Positions 26,298-34,989 of a stretch of DNA of 64,000 nt are shown in pieces. The notes below the pieces were generated by a model. That model saw only the letters and a program-made list of their open reading frames with translations. It was not told the origin of the DNA and ran no database searches. Positions within the stretch are counted from its first letter, which is position 1; every line of letters begins with the position of its first letter. The stretch comes from Shimia sp. (GTDB lineage Bacteria > Pseudomonadota > Alphaproteobacteria > Rhodobacterales > Rhodobacteraceae), in NCBI RefSeq assembly GCF_022448905.1, contig NZ_JAKVCW010000003.1, forward strand, positions 159,906 to 223,905. Reading direction: 5' to 3'. The position numbers were made by a program, and so were the translations under genes.

Positions 26298-27422
26298 TTA
26301 GAAGCGGTAGCCGATGCGGATACCTGCGCCCCATGCAGAGTTGTCGTTGAAGTCGAGTGTGCCAATATTTGTTCCTGTTGCCGGGTTAGCAACGTTTACA
26401 CTTTGATCACCAGGCATTGCATAAGTGAGGCCTCCGGAAATGGAAAGCTGCTCATTTACTTGATAGGTCGCGCCTAGGCCGATGCTTGTCGAACCCGTTG
26501 TTGGGGCCAGGGCCGTGGTGGATGGGCGAGAGCCTGGTTCTTCAAAGCCAAGTTGAAGCGCCAAAGACAGTTTGTCGTTGATACGCTGCCCAACACCTAT
26601 GGTGTAGGAGATTGTATCGTCGTCGAAGTTCACCCAGTTTCCGTCGGTTGTGTCCAAGGCGAAGCCGCCCCAACCTGCCCAGCGAATGGAGCCGAAAACC
26701 AGAGTATTGGCGGCAACGCCGGTTTGAAAGTCAAGGTTAACGCTTTCTGGAAAGTCTACGGAGAACGTCCGAGGGTCAAAATCCGTTGGGGAAGTTGGTG
26801 CTGCACGTTGACCTGTAAAGTCCGAAGAGATTGCAGAGGCATAGGTCAGAGCAACGCGGAGTGCAATTTCCGGCTTCTCATAAGCCACACCCACAACGCC
26901 GCCAAAGTCATAGTCGCTGTCTGCGCGCAAAATACCATTTCCGGACTGGATAACACCATCCACTTTAAGGGCGCGTGCACCGCCATGTACGCTGAATCCG
27001 TTACCAAGATCGTATTGCAACAAGAGGGTCAAAGCGTCGCTGTTGATTTCTGCCGTGCCATCGTAGGGTAATGGGCCTTCGGTCGCCGAGAATGGTCCGT
27101 CAGTGTAGAGGACGTGAGCACCAAATGGTTGATCATAGATCAGAGCGACATCTAGTTTTTCTGTCGCTTCGTATTTGAAGCCAAAACCTGCTGAGTTATA
27201 GGACTGCGCGACGTTGCTGGCGTCGGTGAACAGCCCAGGCGCAATTGGATTTGCTTCGCCGTTCACCTTTGGCTTTGCATAGGAATAGGTGAACTGAAGG
27301 AAGTTGCCTTCCTCAAAGAGGATGTTGACCCCTTGGCCGGAGCGGTCGATACCGCCGGCGAAAGACGTGCTAGCGACCAGTGTCAGTGCGGTCGCTACCC
27401 AAAGCGCTTTTTTCATCTTCAT
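26298..27422 (-). CDS. FadL/OmpP1-type outer-membrane transport protein
   Basis: 374 residues. A signal peptide (KALWVATALTLVASTSFA) is cleaved before GGIDRSGQGVNILFEEGN, which matches the N-terminal plug of FadL/OMPP1. The body alternates in beta-strand pattern and ends GAGIRIGYRF, with the terminal Phe needed for BAM insertion. Family role: diffusion of long-chain fatty acids or other hydrophobics across the outer membrane. It is slightly lower in GC than its neighbours. ATG at 27422 or the Met two codons later may be the start. Confidence 0.88.
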   Translation of the reverse strand: MKMKKALWVATALTLVASTSFAGGIDRSGQGVNILFEEGNFLQFTYSYAKPKVNGEANPIAPGLFTDASNVAQSYNSAGFGFKYEATEKLDVALIYDQPFGAHVLYTDGPFSATEGPLPYDGTAEINSDALTLLLQYDLGNGFSVHGGARALKVDGVIQSGNGILRADSDYDFGGVVGVAYEKPEIALRVALTYASAISSDFTGQRAAPTSPTDFDPRTFSVDFPESVNLDFQTGVAANTLVFGSIRWAGWGGFALDTTDGNWVNFDDDTISYTIGVGQRINDKLSLALQLGFEEPGSRPSTTALAPTTGSTSIGLGATYQVNEQLSISGGLTYAMPGDQSVNVANPATGTNIGTLDFNDNSAWGAGIRIGYRF

Positions 27423-27529
27423 ATGTCCCGTGTTTTTTTGAGTGTTATTTTATTTGTCCGCCACAGGCTATTCGGGCAACTTTGTTTAAGTCAACGTTAA
27501 GGTAAGGTGCCATTTGCCATGACTTTGCG

Positions 27530-28402
27530 TCACTTTGGCGCAGGTTTTGTGCGCACTTGGGACAATATGTTAAGGTAATTGCCCGCAAAAATCACTGCGG
27601 CTCCGACCAGCACCCACAGATCGATTTGTTCTGCGTACAGTGTCATTCCTACAACAGCTATAAGCGGCAACCGAATGAAGTCGATCGGCATAACAACCGA
27701 TGCGGGTGCGAGTCGCAGCGCCGTGGTTAGGCAATAGTGGGCCACCAGTCCGGCGCAGGCGATCAACACGATCCAAGGCAAGCTGTTGGCTGAGGGCAAA
27801 GCAATGTCGCCGTCGAACCCCGCAAAGATCACGCCGAAAGCAGCTTGCATGAGCGCGAGGTAAAATAGGATGCAGGTGATGCTTTCTGTGCGGGTCAGTT
27901 TGCGGGTGAATAGCGCAGAGAGCGCGAAGCCGATGGCGGCGCAGGCGGCTGTAATTTGGCCGACGTCAAGCGTTTGGGGATTGGGACGGGCGACAATCAG
28001 GATGCCAAAAAAGCCAATCAGGGCGGCAAGTAACCCGATGGGGCGCAGTTTCTCTCCCAGGATCAGCGGGGAGAGCAGGATGGCCCAGATGGGGGAAGTA
28101 AACTCCAGGGCAAAGACCTGAGCCAAGGGGATCACGGTGATGGCGTAGAACCAGAGGTTTTGGCCGGCAAAATGGCTCAGGTTGCGGATGAAATGCAAAC
28201 CCATGTTGCGGGTGGAGATCTGGTTTAAGGTGCCTGCAAGTCCGGCGACCCCAACTACAAGCAGAACGCCGACAAAGCTGCGGTACATCATGATCTCAAA
28301 CGTATCGAGTTCAAAGCTCACCGCGCGGCCGGCAATCGCCATTGAGGTGAAAGACAGAATTGCGCCACTCATCCAGAAGGCGGCTTTAAAGGTGTCGTTC
28401 AT
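27530..28402 (-). CDS. EamA/DMT family transporter
   Basis: 290 residues with ten membrane helices. NLWFYAITVIPLAQVFALEFTS is the central EamA motif, and AGLVAHYCLTTALRLAPASVV opens the last third. Exporter of unknown substrate. ATG at 28402 (MNDTFKAAFW) overlaps the stop of the upstream monooxygenase gene as ATGA, so both are read together. Confidence 0.87.
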   Translation of the reverse strand: MNDTFKAAFWMSGAILSFTSMAIAGRAVSFELDTFEIMMYRSFVGVLLVVGVAGLAGTLNQISTRNMGLHFIRNLSHFAGQNLWFYAITVIPLAQVFALEFTSPIWAILLSPLILGEKLRPIGLLAALIGFFGILIVARPNPQTLDVGQITAACAAIGFALSALFTRKLTRTESITCILFYLALMQAAFGVIFAGFDGDIALPSANSLPWIVLIACAGLVAHYCLTTALRLAPASVVMPIDFIRLPLIAVVGMTLYAEQIDLWVLVGAAVIFAGNYLNILSQVRTKPAPK

Positions 28403-28677
28403 TCCGTGAGGCCTTCGATTTGATAGCTGCGGGGGATGCCGTCTGTGATTTTGGCCCATTCGGAGGCTTTTGTGCGGGTTTGATGGGCGTCAAAAGCTGC
28501 GCGATCCACAAAGAGCTCGGCGACCTGGAAGCGTCCGGCATGTGCCGCATCCGGTGTGACCTCAAACGAAAGGCAGCCTGCTTCGGCGCGGGTTAGCGCG
28601 ATGTGCTTGGGCAGCGCGTCTGAGACGGCCGCGAGGCGGGTGGCGGGCACGTCGATATATCCGGACAGCTTGATCAT
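28399..28677 (-). CDS. Antibiotic biosynthesis monooxygenase (ABM) domain protein
   Basis: 92 residues of the dimeric ABM/quinol-monooxygenase fold. LSGYIDVPATRLAAV, LTRAEAGCLSFEVTPD and FQVAELFVDRAAFDAHQTR are the usual strand-helix landmarks, with the family's His in AHQTRT. It may oxidise or detoxify a quinol-like compound. Coupled to the EamA exporter by ATGA. Confidence 0.85.
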   Translation of the reverse strand: MIKLSGYIDVPATRLAAVSDALPKHIALTRAEAGCLSFEVTPDAAHAGRFQVAELFVDRAAFDAHQTRTKASEWAKITDGIPRSYQIEGLTE

Positions 28678-28757
28678 GCGCGGACCGTGGCAGGTCTTGC
28701 TCAGAGGAACAAGTGCGCTTGTGTACTAATTTCGCGACGTCTGGAGCTGGAGCTAGA

Positions 28758-29105
28758 TCACTCCGCGATGGTGCAGCAGCCGGAGCGTTGGCCGAGGCCA
28801 AGTGTGTTGAGGGACACAGAGAGCGGAAAGGTGCCGTAGTCGGTTTGGCAGGTGCCTTCGGAGACCAGCAACATATGTGCATTTGGCGGCTCTTGTAGCA
28901 GCCAGACGCGGGGCCAGCCCTCGTGATCTTGCGGAAGGGCTTTGGCGGGCAGGGTGCGGGATTTCTCGCCGGTGCGCATGTAGACGGCTTTGTCGGTGAC
29001 CGTGAAGACCAACGGAGAGTTGCGCATTTCACAGGCCAGCGGCGGTGCAGCAAAAGCTTGTGTAGCGGCCATGGTGAGAAGAATTGATGTCAAGAGTGCG
29101 CGCAT
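28758..29105 (-). CDS. Secreted hypothetical protein
   Basis: 115 residues. A signal peptide (MRALLTSILLTMAATQAFA) precedes a mature region with four cysteines, including CEMRNS near its start and SGCCTIAE at the end, suggesting disulfides in the periplasm. No family recognised. ATG at 29105 is chosen because the signal peptide starts there. Single gene between the ABM gene and guaA. Confidence 0.7.
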   Translation of the reverse strand: MRALLTSILLTMAATQAFAAPPLACEMRNSPLVFTVTDKAVYMRTGEKSRTLPAKALPQDHEGWPRVWLLQEPPNAHMLLVSEGTCQTDYGTFPLSVSLNTLGLGQRSGCCTIAE

Positions 29106-29161
29106 GTGTCCGTTCCAAATCCTTGGCCAGTGTGGCGCAAGGGATCGGGAAGCGGAAAGCA

Positions 29162-29191
29162 AAAATGCGAGATCGGTTAATCTCGCATTTT
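29162..29191 (-). terminator. Terminator of guaA
   Basis: AAAATGCGAGAT pairs with ATCTCGCATTTT across a six-base loop, 21 bases past the guaA stop. The A and T runs at both ends make it bidirectional. Confidence 0.85.
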
Positions 29192-29211
29192 AGGTAACTT
29201 TTAGCTGACTG

Positions 29212-30771
29212 TTATTCCCACTCGATGGTGCCCGGAGGCTTCGAGGTGATGTCGTAGGTACAGCGGTTGATGCCCTTGACCTCATTGATGATCCGTGTGG
29301 CGGTTTCACCAAGGAACTCGTGGCTGAACGGATAGTAATCCGCGGTCATGCCGTCCACTGAAGTCACCGCGCGCAGCGCACAGGCGTAGTCGTAGGTGCG
29401 GCCGTCGCCCATCACCCCCACGGTGCGCACGGGCAGGATCGCCACGAAGGCTTGCCAGATGTCATCATACAGGCCGTGCTTACGGATCTGATCGATGTAG
29501 ATGGCGTCCGCTTCGCGCAGGATCTCCAGTTTCTCGCGGGTGATCTCACCCGGGCAGCGAATGGCAAGGCCCGGTCCCGGGAAGGGGTGACGGCCGATGA
29601 AGTGCGCTGGCAGGCCCAACTCGTGACCCAAGGCGCGGACTTCGTCTTTGAACAGTTCGCGCAGAGGCTCAACCAGCTTGAGGCCCATTTTCTCTGGCAG
29701 GCCACCGACGTTGTGGTGGCTTTTGATGGTCACGGAAGGACCGCCGGAGAAGGACACGGACTCGATCACGTCAGGATAGAGCGTGCCTTGTGCCAGGAAT
29801 TCGGCACCTTCGATCTGGTCTGCGTATTTCTGGAACACGTCGATGAAGAGCTTGCCGATAATCTTGCGCTTGGTTTCGGGGTCAGACTGACCTTCGAGTT
29901 CCCCAAGGAAGAGTTCGGTTTCATCCGCGTGGATGACTTGCAGGTTCATGTGGTCGCGGAACATGCCGACCACTTCGTCGGCTTCGTTCTTGCGCAGCAG
30001 GCCGTGGTCGACAAAGACACAGGTCAGTTGGTCGCCAATGGCTTCGTGCAGCAGGGCGGCGGCGACAGAGCTGTCCACGCCGCCAGAAAGCGCACAGATG
30101 ACTTTCTTGTCGCCAACCTGGGTTTTGATTTTCTCGACCATCTCGGCGCGGTAGGCGCCCATGGTCCAGTCACCTTTGAAACCCGCCAGTTTCACAAAGT
30201 TCTCATAGAGCTTTGCGCCGTTTGGTGTGTGGTGCACTTCCGGGTGGAATTGCACGGCGTAGAAGTGGCGGGACGTGTCGGCGGTGATGGCGTAAGGCGC
30301 GTTGGGCGAGGTGCCGTAGACCTCAAAGCCCGGAGCGATTTCGCTGACGTGGTCGCCGTGGGACATCCAGACCTGCTCGTCACCGTCAGCAAACCAGCCG
30401 TCGAGAATGTCGAGCGAGTTGTTTGGTGTCACATAGGCGCGGCCAAATTCGGCTGTGCCGTGGCCGCTTTCGACCTTGCCGCCCAATTGGGTCATCATGG
30501 TCTGCTGACCGTAGCAGATGCCAAGGATTGGTACACCGTAGTCAAAAATCTCTTGCGGCGCGCGTGGGGAACCTTCGCGGGTCACGCTGTCGGGGCCACC
30601 GGAGAAGATCACAGCCTTGGGCGCATAGCTGCGTACAAAGTCCATGTCGACGTTCTGATACGGGTGGATTTCACAGTAGACGTTCAGCTCGCGCAGGCGA
30701 CGGGCGATCAGCTGGGTAACCTGGCTGCCGAAGTCAATGATAAGAAGGCGGTCGTGGGATGTCTGGGTCAT
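29212..30771 (-). CDS. guaA: GMP synthase (glutamine-hydrolysing)
   Basis: 519 residues, full length. The amidotransferase domain has the Cys in [10 protein letters not shown] and the His/Glu in FHPEVHHTP. The ATP pyrophosphatase domain begins with the P-loop [15 protein letters not shown], and the C-terminal dimer domain ends with [11 protein letters not shown] as in all bacterial GuaA. It converts XMP to GMP. Single gene with its own terminator, divergent from the mttB-like gene at 30998. Confidence 0.98.
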   Translation of the reverse strand: MTQTSHDRLLIIDFGSQVTQLIARRLRELNVYCEIHPYQNVDMDFVRSYAPKAVIFSGGPDSVTREGSPRAPQEIFDYGVPILGICYGQQTMMTQLGGKVESGHGTAEFGRAYVTPNNSLDILDGWFADGDEQVWMSHGDHVSEIAPGFEVYGTSPNAPYAITADTSRHFYAVQFHPEVHHTPNGAKLYENFVKLAGFKGDWTMGAYRAEMVEKIKTQVGDKKVICALSGGVDSSVAAALLHEAIGDQLTCVFVDHGLLRKNEADEVVGMFRDHMNLQVIHADETELFLGELEGQSDPETKRKIIGKLFIDVFQKYADQIEGAEFLAQGTLYPDVIESVSFSGGPSVTIKSHHNVGGLPEKMGLKLVEPLRELFKDEVRALGHELGLPAHFIGRHPFPGPGLAIRCPGEITREKLEILREADAIYIDQIRKHGLYDDIWQAFVAILPVRTVGVMGDGRTYDYACALRAVTSVDGMTADYYPFSHEFLGETATRIINEVKGINRCTYDITSKPPGTIEWE

Positions 30772-30884
30772 GGCGGACGCATAGAGAAGAGTGGCGTTTT
30801 TCGCAAGATCGTTCGCGCGTTCAAATCAGGGTTTTTGCCGCAAGAGGCAATCAACCGCAGGAGAGCGGAGAGGAAGGGTCTAAA

Positions 30885-30903
30885 ACGACTGGTCAATGTC
30901 GCA
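30885..30903 (+). promoter_or_regulatory. Candidate regulator site ACGAC-N7-TGTCGCA before mttB copy 1
   Basis: ACGACTGGTCAATGTCGCA lies 95 bases upstream of the start. The same ACGAC and TGTCGCA words, spaced by three bases, occur before mttB copy 2 (37761-37775). TGTCGC is a half-site used by ArgR/GbdR-like AraC-family regulators (established for Pseudomonas); use here is inference. Confidence 0.35.
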
Positions 30904-30997
30904 TTTTTGTTTCAAAGGACGCTAACCAACCGGAGAGGCCTTGGTGGGAGGGGTAGACCTTTCACAAGGATATCAATTCAGCCTGTGAGGATAGGAC

Positions 30998-32548
30998 ATG
31001 GCAGAAGCAGCGACACGGCGTCGGGGACGCGGCGGCGGAGGGGCAGCACGACGCGCAGCCCGCACCGGTGTAAAAATCGAGGCCGCAAAGTTCATTGAAC
31101 GCAACATGCCGCTGCTGGAGGTGCTGAACGAAGAAGCGCTCCAGATCATCGAAACCAATGCCGATATTCTGCTCGAAGAGGTGGGCGTCAACTTTGTGAA
31201 CAACAAAGCGGCGCTGGACCGGTGGAAAGAGGCTGGGGCCGATGTGGACTATCAGGCGGAGCGCGTGCGCATTCCCAAAGGTATGGCGCGGGAGCTGTGC
31301 AAGACGGCGCCGTCGCGGATCACCCAACACGCCCGCAATCCGGAGCGCAATGTTGAGATTGGCGGAAACACGTTGGTCTGCGCGCCGGTTTATGGGCCGC
31401 CGTTTGTGCGTGATGCCGAAGGAGGTCGCCGCTATGCCACGATGGCGGATTTCGAAAAGTTCGTGAAACTGGGCTATATGTCCAAGTGGTTGCACCATTC
31501 CGGTGGCACCGTGTGTGAGCCGACCGATGTGCCAGTGAACAAGCGCCATCTTGATATGCTGCTGGCGCACATGACGCTAAGCGACAAGCCGTTCATGGGC
31601 TCTGTAACCGAGCCAAGCCGCGCGCAGGACAGCGTTGAGATGTGCGAAATCCTGTTTGGCAAGGAGTTTGTGCAGAACAACACGGTGATGACTTCGCTGA
31701 TCAACATCAACTCGCCGATGACGTTTGACGACATCATGATGGGCGCGTTGGAAGTTTATGCGAAGAACAATCAGGCCTGCATCGTGTCGCCGTTTATCGT
31801 TGGCGGCGCGATGGCACCGGTGAGTGTGGTTGGAACGTTGACGCAGGTTTTGGCAGAGGTGCTGGCCGGCATCGCCTACAGCCAGTTGATCCGCCCCGGT
31901 GCGCCGGTGATCTTTGGGGCCTTTGTGACCTCGATTGACATGAACTCCGGTGCGCCGACTTTTGGCACGCCTGAGGCGAGTCAGATCCTGTCTGGCGCAG
32001 GACAGTTGGCGCGCCGTTTGGGGCTGCCGTTCCGCTCTGGCGGTGGGCTGTGTGGCTCCAAGCTGCCAGACGCGCAGGCAGCTTATGAGACAGCCAACAC
32101 GTTGAACGCGGCGCTGACTGGTGGTGTGAACTTCATGCTGCACAGCTGTGGCTGGCTTGAAGGCGGGCTGGTGTCCAGCTTTGAGAAGTTTGTGATGGAT
32201 GCGGATCAGCTTGGCGCTCTGCACAAGATGGCGGCGGGTGTGGCTTACGACGAGAACGCGCAGGCGATGGATGCGGTGCGCGAGGTTGGCCCGGGTGGGC
32301 ACTATCTTGGCTGTGCGCACACACAGGCGAACTTCAAAGACGCCTTCTGGCGCTCTGAGTTGCTGGATTACAAGCCGTTTGAGACCTGGTCTGACGAAGG
32401 TGGTCGGGACACGCAGGCGCTGGCGTCGGCACGGGTGACCGAGCTGCTCGATGCCTACCAACAACCGGCGCTTGATCCGGAAATCGAAAAGGCGCTGCGG
32501 GCTTATGTGGCCGAGAAAAAGGCCTCTATGCCGGACAGTTTTGTCTGA
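30998..32548 (+). CDS. Trimethylamine methyltransferase (MttB) family protein, copy 1
   Basis: 516 residues, standard MttB-superfamily length with a TIM-barrel body. The frame has no internal amber codon, so this is a non-pyrrolysine member (MtgB-like group). Known non-Pyl members demethylate glycine betaine or other quaternary amines onto a corrinoid protein; no corrinoid protein gene is nearby. The N terminus RRRGRGGGGAARRAARTG is Arg/Gly-rich and shares RRAAR with copy 2. LHHSGGTVCEPTDVPVNKR and FRSGGGLCGSKLPDAQAAYE are conserved core segments. GTGAGGA is the RBS. Confidence 0.88.
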   Translation: MAEAATRRRGRGGGGAARRAARTGVKIEAAKFIERNMPLLEVLNEEALQIIETNADILLEEVGVNFVNNKAALDRWKEAGADVDYQAERVRIPKGMARELCKTAPSRITQHARNPERNVEIGGNTLVCAPVYGPPFVRDAEGGRRYATMADFEKFVKLGYMSKWLHHSGGTVCEPTDVPVNKRHLDMLLAHMTLSDKPFMGSVTEPSRAQDSVEMCEILFGKEFVQNNTVMTSLININSPMTFDDIMMGALEVYAKNNQACIVSPFIVGGAMAPVSVVGTLTQVLAEVLAGIAYSQLIRPGAPVIFGAFVTSIDMNSGAPTFGTPEASQILSGAGQLARRLGLPFRSGGGLCGSKLPDAQAAYETANTLNAALTGGVNFMLHSCGWLEGGLVSSFEKFVMDADQLGALHKMAAGVAYDENAQAMDAVREVGPGGHYLGCAHTQANFKDAFWRSELLDYKPFETWSDEGGRDTQALASARVTELLDAYQQPALDPEIEKALRAYVAEKKASMPDSFV

Positions 32549-32799
32549 TCACAAATGATGTGATTGCGTGGCCCGCGACAGGCGGGCCTCGCTTTGCGTG
32601 GCGATCAAAAGGTCGACATGTTTCTCTATGAAGCAAGCCGCCGCATCCGCGGGACGCCGCTGCTTAAGGGGGCTTTCCAAAGATAACAGGAACATCAGTG
32701 CTTCTCCCTTTTTTGGGGGGGCGTGAGATGTTTCGTCTAAAGTTTTGATATTTATTGCATTATTGGGTTCCGAATTTGGCTGTTCTAATGAGAAATCAC

Positions 32800-32900
32800 G
32801 GGCGGTTGAGGTGGTCTAGCTTGGTAAGACACGCCCGCATGGAATCACCCTTTCTGCTCTGAGGGCAATCAGGGGAGCACGACTTTTCGCGTGTTGCATG
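32800..32900 (+). ncRNA. Candidate structured RNA (unassigned)
   Basis: Nested stem GGGCG (32800-32804) with CGCCC (32832-32836) enclosing GTCT/AGAC (32814-32830). It is followed by CCCT-N10-AGGG and CACG-acttttcg-CGTG. The D-arm-like AGCTTGGTAAGAC recalls a tRNA, but there is no T arm or anticodon stem. Strand and transcription are unproven. Confidence 0.25.
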
Positions 32901-33016
32901 AATTCGTTTTCAGCGTTCGCTGCTAGAGAGTGCTGTTCACAATTTCAAAACAATCCTTAAGGGCAGCGACACCAGATGCGCTCGCCTACACAGCTCAAAA
33001 CCGCTGTGCAAAACTT

Positions 33017-33037
33017 TTTGGATAACCCTGTGGATAT
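33017..33037. promoter_or_regulatory. Two DnaA-box-like 9-mers
   Basis: TTTGGATAA (33017-33025) and TGTGGATAT (33029-33037) each differ by one base from TGTGGATAA, the reverse of the DnaA box TTATCCACA. They lie four bases apart and 48-68 bases upstream of the DUF6456 start. Confidence 0.4.
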
Positions 33038-33084
33038 GTCCGTCAGTGGTTATGACCCAAGGTCTTTGTAAGGAGTAACGAGAG

Positions 33085-34169
33085 ATGCAACCGGAGCAAG
33101 TACCCCTGAAACTGCCAACTTGGCTGCCACAAAGCGTGGCGCGCTATGTGGCGCACACGGAACACGGCCTGTCGATCCGGGAATTGGCGCGACGAGATGG
33201 GTGCCACGCCTCTACGGTCAGTCGACAAATTCACAAGCTGGAAGCGATGCGCGATGATCCCCTTGTGGATGCGGCGTTGAAGACGTTCCGGCAGAAATCG
33301 CGAGCAAAGGGGACGGGCGCGCCTTTGTTGGAAGGTGCCGAGGATCTGCCAGATGAAACCATGGTGCAGGAAGAAGGGCAGCGTGTGTTGCGGCGCCTTG
33401 TAGAGACGGGTGCGGTTTTGGCGGTGGCGAGTGACATGGATACGGCAGTTGTGATGCGCGACGAGACCACGCGCACCGCGAGTCTGACGCGGCAGGTGGC
33501 GCAGGCGATGGCGCTTAAGGGCTGGATTACTTGTGTGCAAGCCGGCCGGGTGAGCCGCTATGTGATTTCGGCGCAAGGGCGCGGTCATCTTAGCAAGATG
33601 GTGGCGGCGGCGGAAAACCAGGCACAGGAACGCGCGCAGGGATTTGCAGAAATGCAGACGGTGTTTGGCAGAGCCTCTTCGGAAGCGAGCAAGGGCCATC
33701 TGACGGCGCATGGTTCGTCGCCGCAGGGGCGGTTTATGGCCTCTGAAAGTCCGTTGTCCATTTTGGCGCGCCGGAAGGATCGCGACGGACAGAGGTTTCT
33801 GTCAGAAGATCTCGTGCATGCGGGTAGCGTTTGCGTGAGGACTACGAGCTGGCGCAGATGGGGGCGGACCAAGGCGCGTGGCAGCGCTATCTAAAGGCGC
33901 CGCATCAGGAAGCTTATGTCGGCGCTTCCGCGGAAATGGGCGGAGCGGCGCCTGCACGGGCACGGGTTGTGGCCGCGTTGGAGGCTTTGGGCGAAGGGCT
34001 GACCGACGTGGCGCTGCGCTGTTGTTGCCAGCTTGAAGGGCTGGAAGCGGCGGAGAAGCATCTGGGTTGGTCGGCGCGGTCCGGCAAAGTGGTGCTGCGG
34101 ATTGCCTTGATGCATCTGCGGGATCACTACCAAGGCGAGGCTGGCTGTGCCGGGGATTACATCGGGTAA
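33085..34169 (+). pseudogene. DUF6456 helix-turn-helix protein, broken by a one-base deletion
   Basis: Frame 1 (33085-33825) encodes an N-terminal HTH (GLSIRELARRDGCHASTVSRQ) and the start of the DUF6456 domain (ESPLSILARRKDRDG...LVHAG). Frame 2 (33831-34169) carries on without loss: REDYELAQMGADQG to CCCQLEGLEAAEKHLGWSARSGKVVLRIAL, the domain's conserved end. Adding one G between 33825 and 33826 gives HAGERLREDYEL, joining both parts into about 361 residues. As read, translation ends at 33894 after about 22 out-of-frame residues. Either a sequencing error or a recent mutation. The family is a conserved alphaproteobacterial DNA-binding protein of unclear role. Confidence 0.85.
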
Positions 34170-34172
34170 ACG

Positions 34173-34197
34173 AAAAAGGCCCGCCAATTGGCGGGCC
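34173..34197 (-). terminator. Terminator of the peroxiredoxin gene
   Basis: GGCCCGCC-aatt-GGCGGGCC followed on the minus strand by TTTTT. Located 25 bases past the peroxiredoxin stop. Confidence 0.85.
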
Positions 34198-34221
34198 CCT
34201 CCGAATGTCATCTGGCCTGAT

Positions 34222-34770
34222 TTAGGCTGCGGATTCGGCTTTGGCGGTTTCCAGATACTTCAGCAGGTTCTCTGGGGAGCTTTCGCCATATGGGTCTTCG
34301 CCAAGGTTGTCTTCCAGACCGGGCTCTTCAAACCATGCTTCAACAACACCGTCGTTGATGATGGCGGCGTAACGCCAGGAGCGCAGGCCGAAGCCGAGAT
34401 TGTCTTTGCGCACCAGCATGCCCACTTTGCGGGTGAACTCGCCGGAACCGTCAGGGATGACGTCGACGTTTTTCACGTCCTGCGCTTGGGCCCATTTGTT
34501 CATCACAAAGCTGTCGTTTACGGACATGCAGTAGATGCCGTCGATGCCGTTTTCCTGGAACTTAGCGAAGTTCTCTTCGAACCCTGGCAGCTGGTAGGTG
34601 GAGCAGGTTGGGGTGAAGGCGCCTGGCAGCGAGAACAGGATCACGCGCTTACCTTTGAAGTAATCGTCGCTGGTCATGTCCTGCCAGCGGAATGGGTTCG
34701 GGCCTCCCACCGCTTCGTCACGCACGCGGGTTTTGAAGACAACATTGGGGACTTTGACGCCAACTTGCAT
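34222..34770 (-). CDS. Peroxiredoxin (Prx5/AhpE-glutaredoxin type)
   Basis: 182 residues. PGAFTPTCSTYQLPGFE contains the peroxidatic Cys in the PxxxT/SxxC motif. A second PRX5 landmark is FVMNKWAQAQ, and the Arg in LRSWRYAAIINDG completes the active site. It reduces hydrogen peroxide or alkyl peroxides, probably with glutathione or glutaredoxin. Single gene, cytoplasmic. Confidence 0.93.
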   Translation of the reverse strand: MQVGVKVPNVVFKTRVRDEAVGGPNPFRWQDMTSDDYFKGKRVILFSLPGAFTPTCSTYQLPGFEENFAKFQENGIDGIYCMSVNDSFVMNKWAQAQDVKNVDVIPDGSGEFTRKVGMLVRKDNLGFGLRSWRYAAIINDGVVEAWFEEPGLEDNLGEDPYGESSPENLLKYLETAKAESAA

Positions 34771-34989
34771 TGAAGATTTCCTCGGTCAGATTTTGTTCAG
34801 GCGTGATCTATAACGATTCTAAAAACCTGTGCAATGCTGCAAAAGCGAAACATCTTTTGAGGGTGCGGGAAACTGCTGATTTGTCCGGATTTTGACCAGA
34901 AATGCATAGCTGCCTTGCATTTCTGGTAGTGGCGGGCGGGATCACTTATGTTAAAGAGCGCAGACACAAGTTGGCCGGAGGACCATCAG

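Larger units (their letters stand above)
32549..33084. other. 535-base gene-free region
   Basis: No ORF with coding character on either strand. It is more AT-rich than its neighbours. Contents: a candidate structured RNA (32800-32900), a pair of DnaA-box-like sequences (33017-33037) directly before the DUF6456 gene, and an AAGGAG RBS at about 33068. A promoter for the DUF6456 gene should lie here. Confidence 0.5.

Noticed and set aside
29452..31098. Plus-strand open frame of 548 codons
   Set aside because: Antisense to guaA and running through its promoter region; no domain features.
32800..32836. tRNA gene in the gap before the DUF6456 gene
   Set aside because: Only the D-arm resembles a tRNA; no anticodon stem, T arm or CCA end can be formed.
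33017..33037. Chromosome origin
   Set aside because: Only two imperfect DnaA boxes and none of the usual neighbouring genes, so a regulatory reading is preferred.
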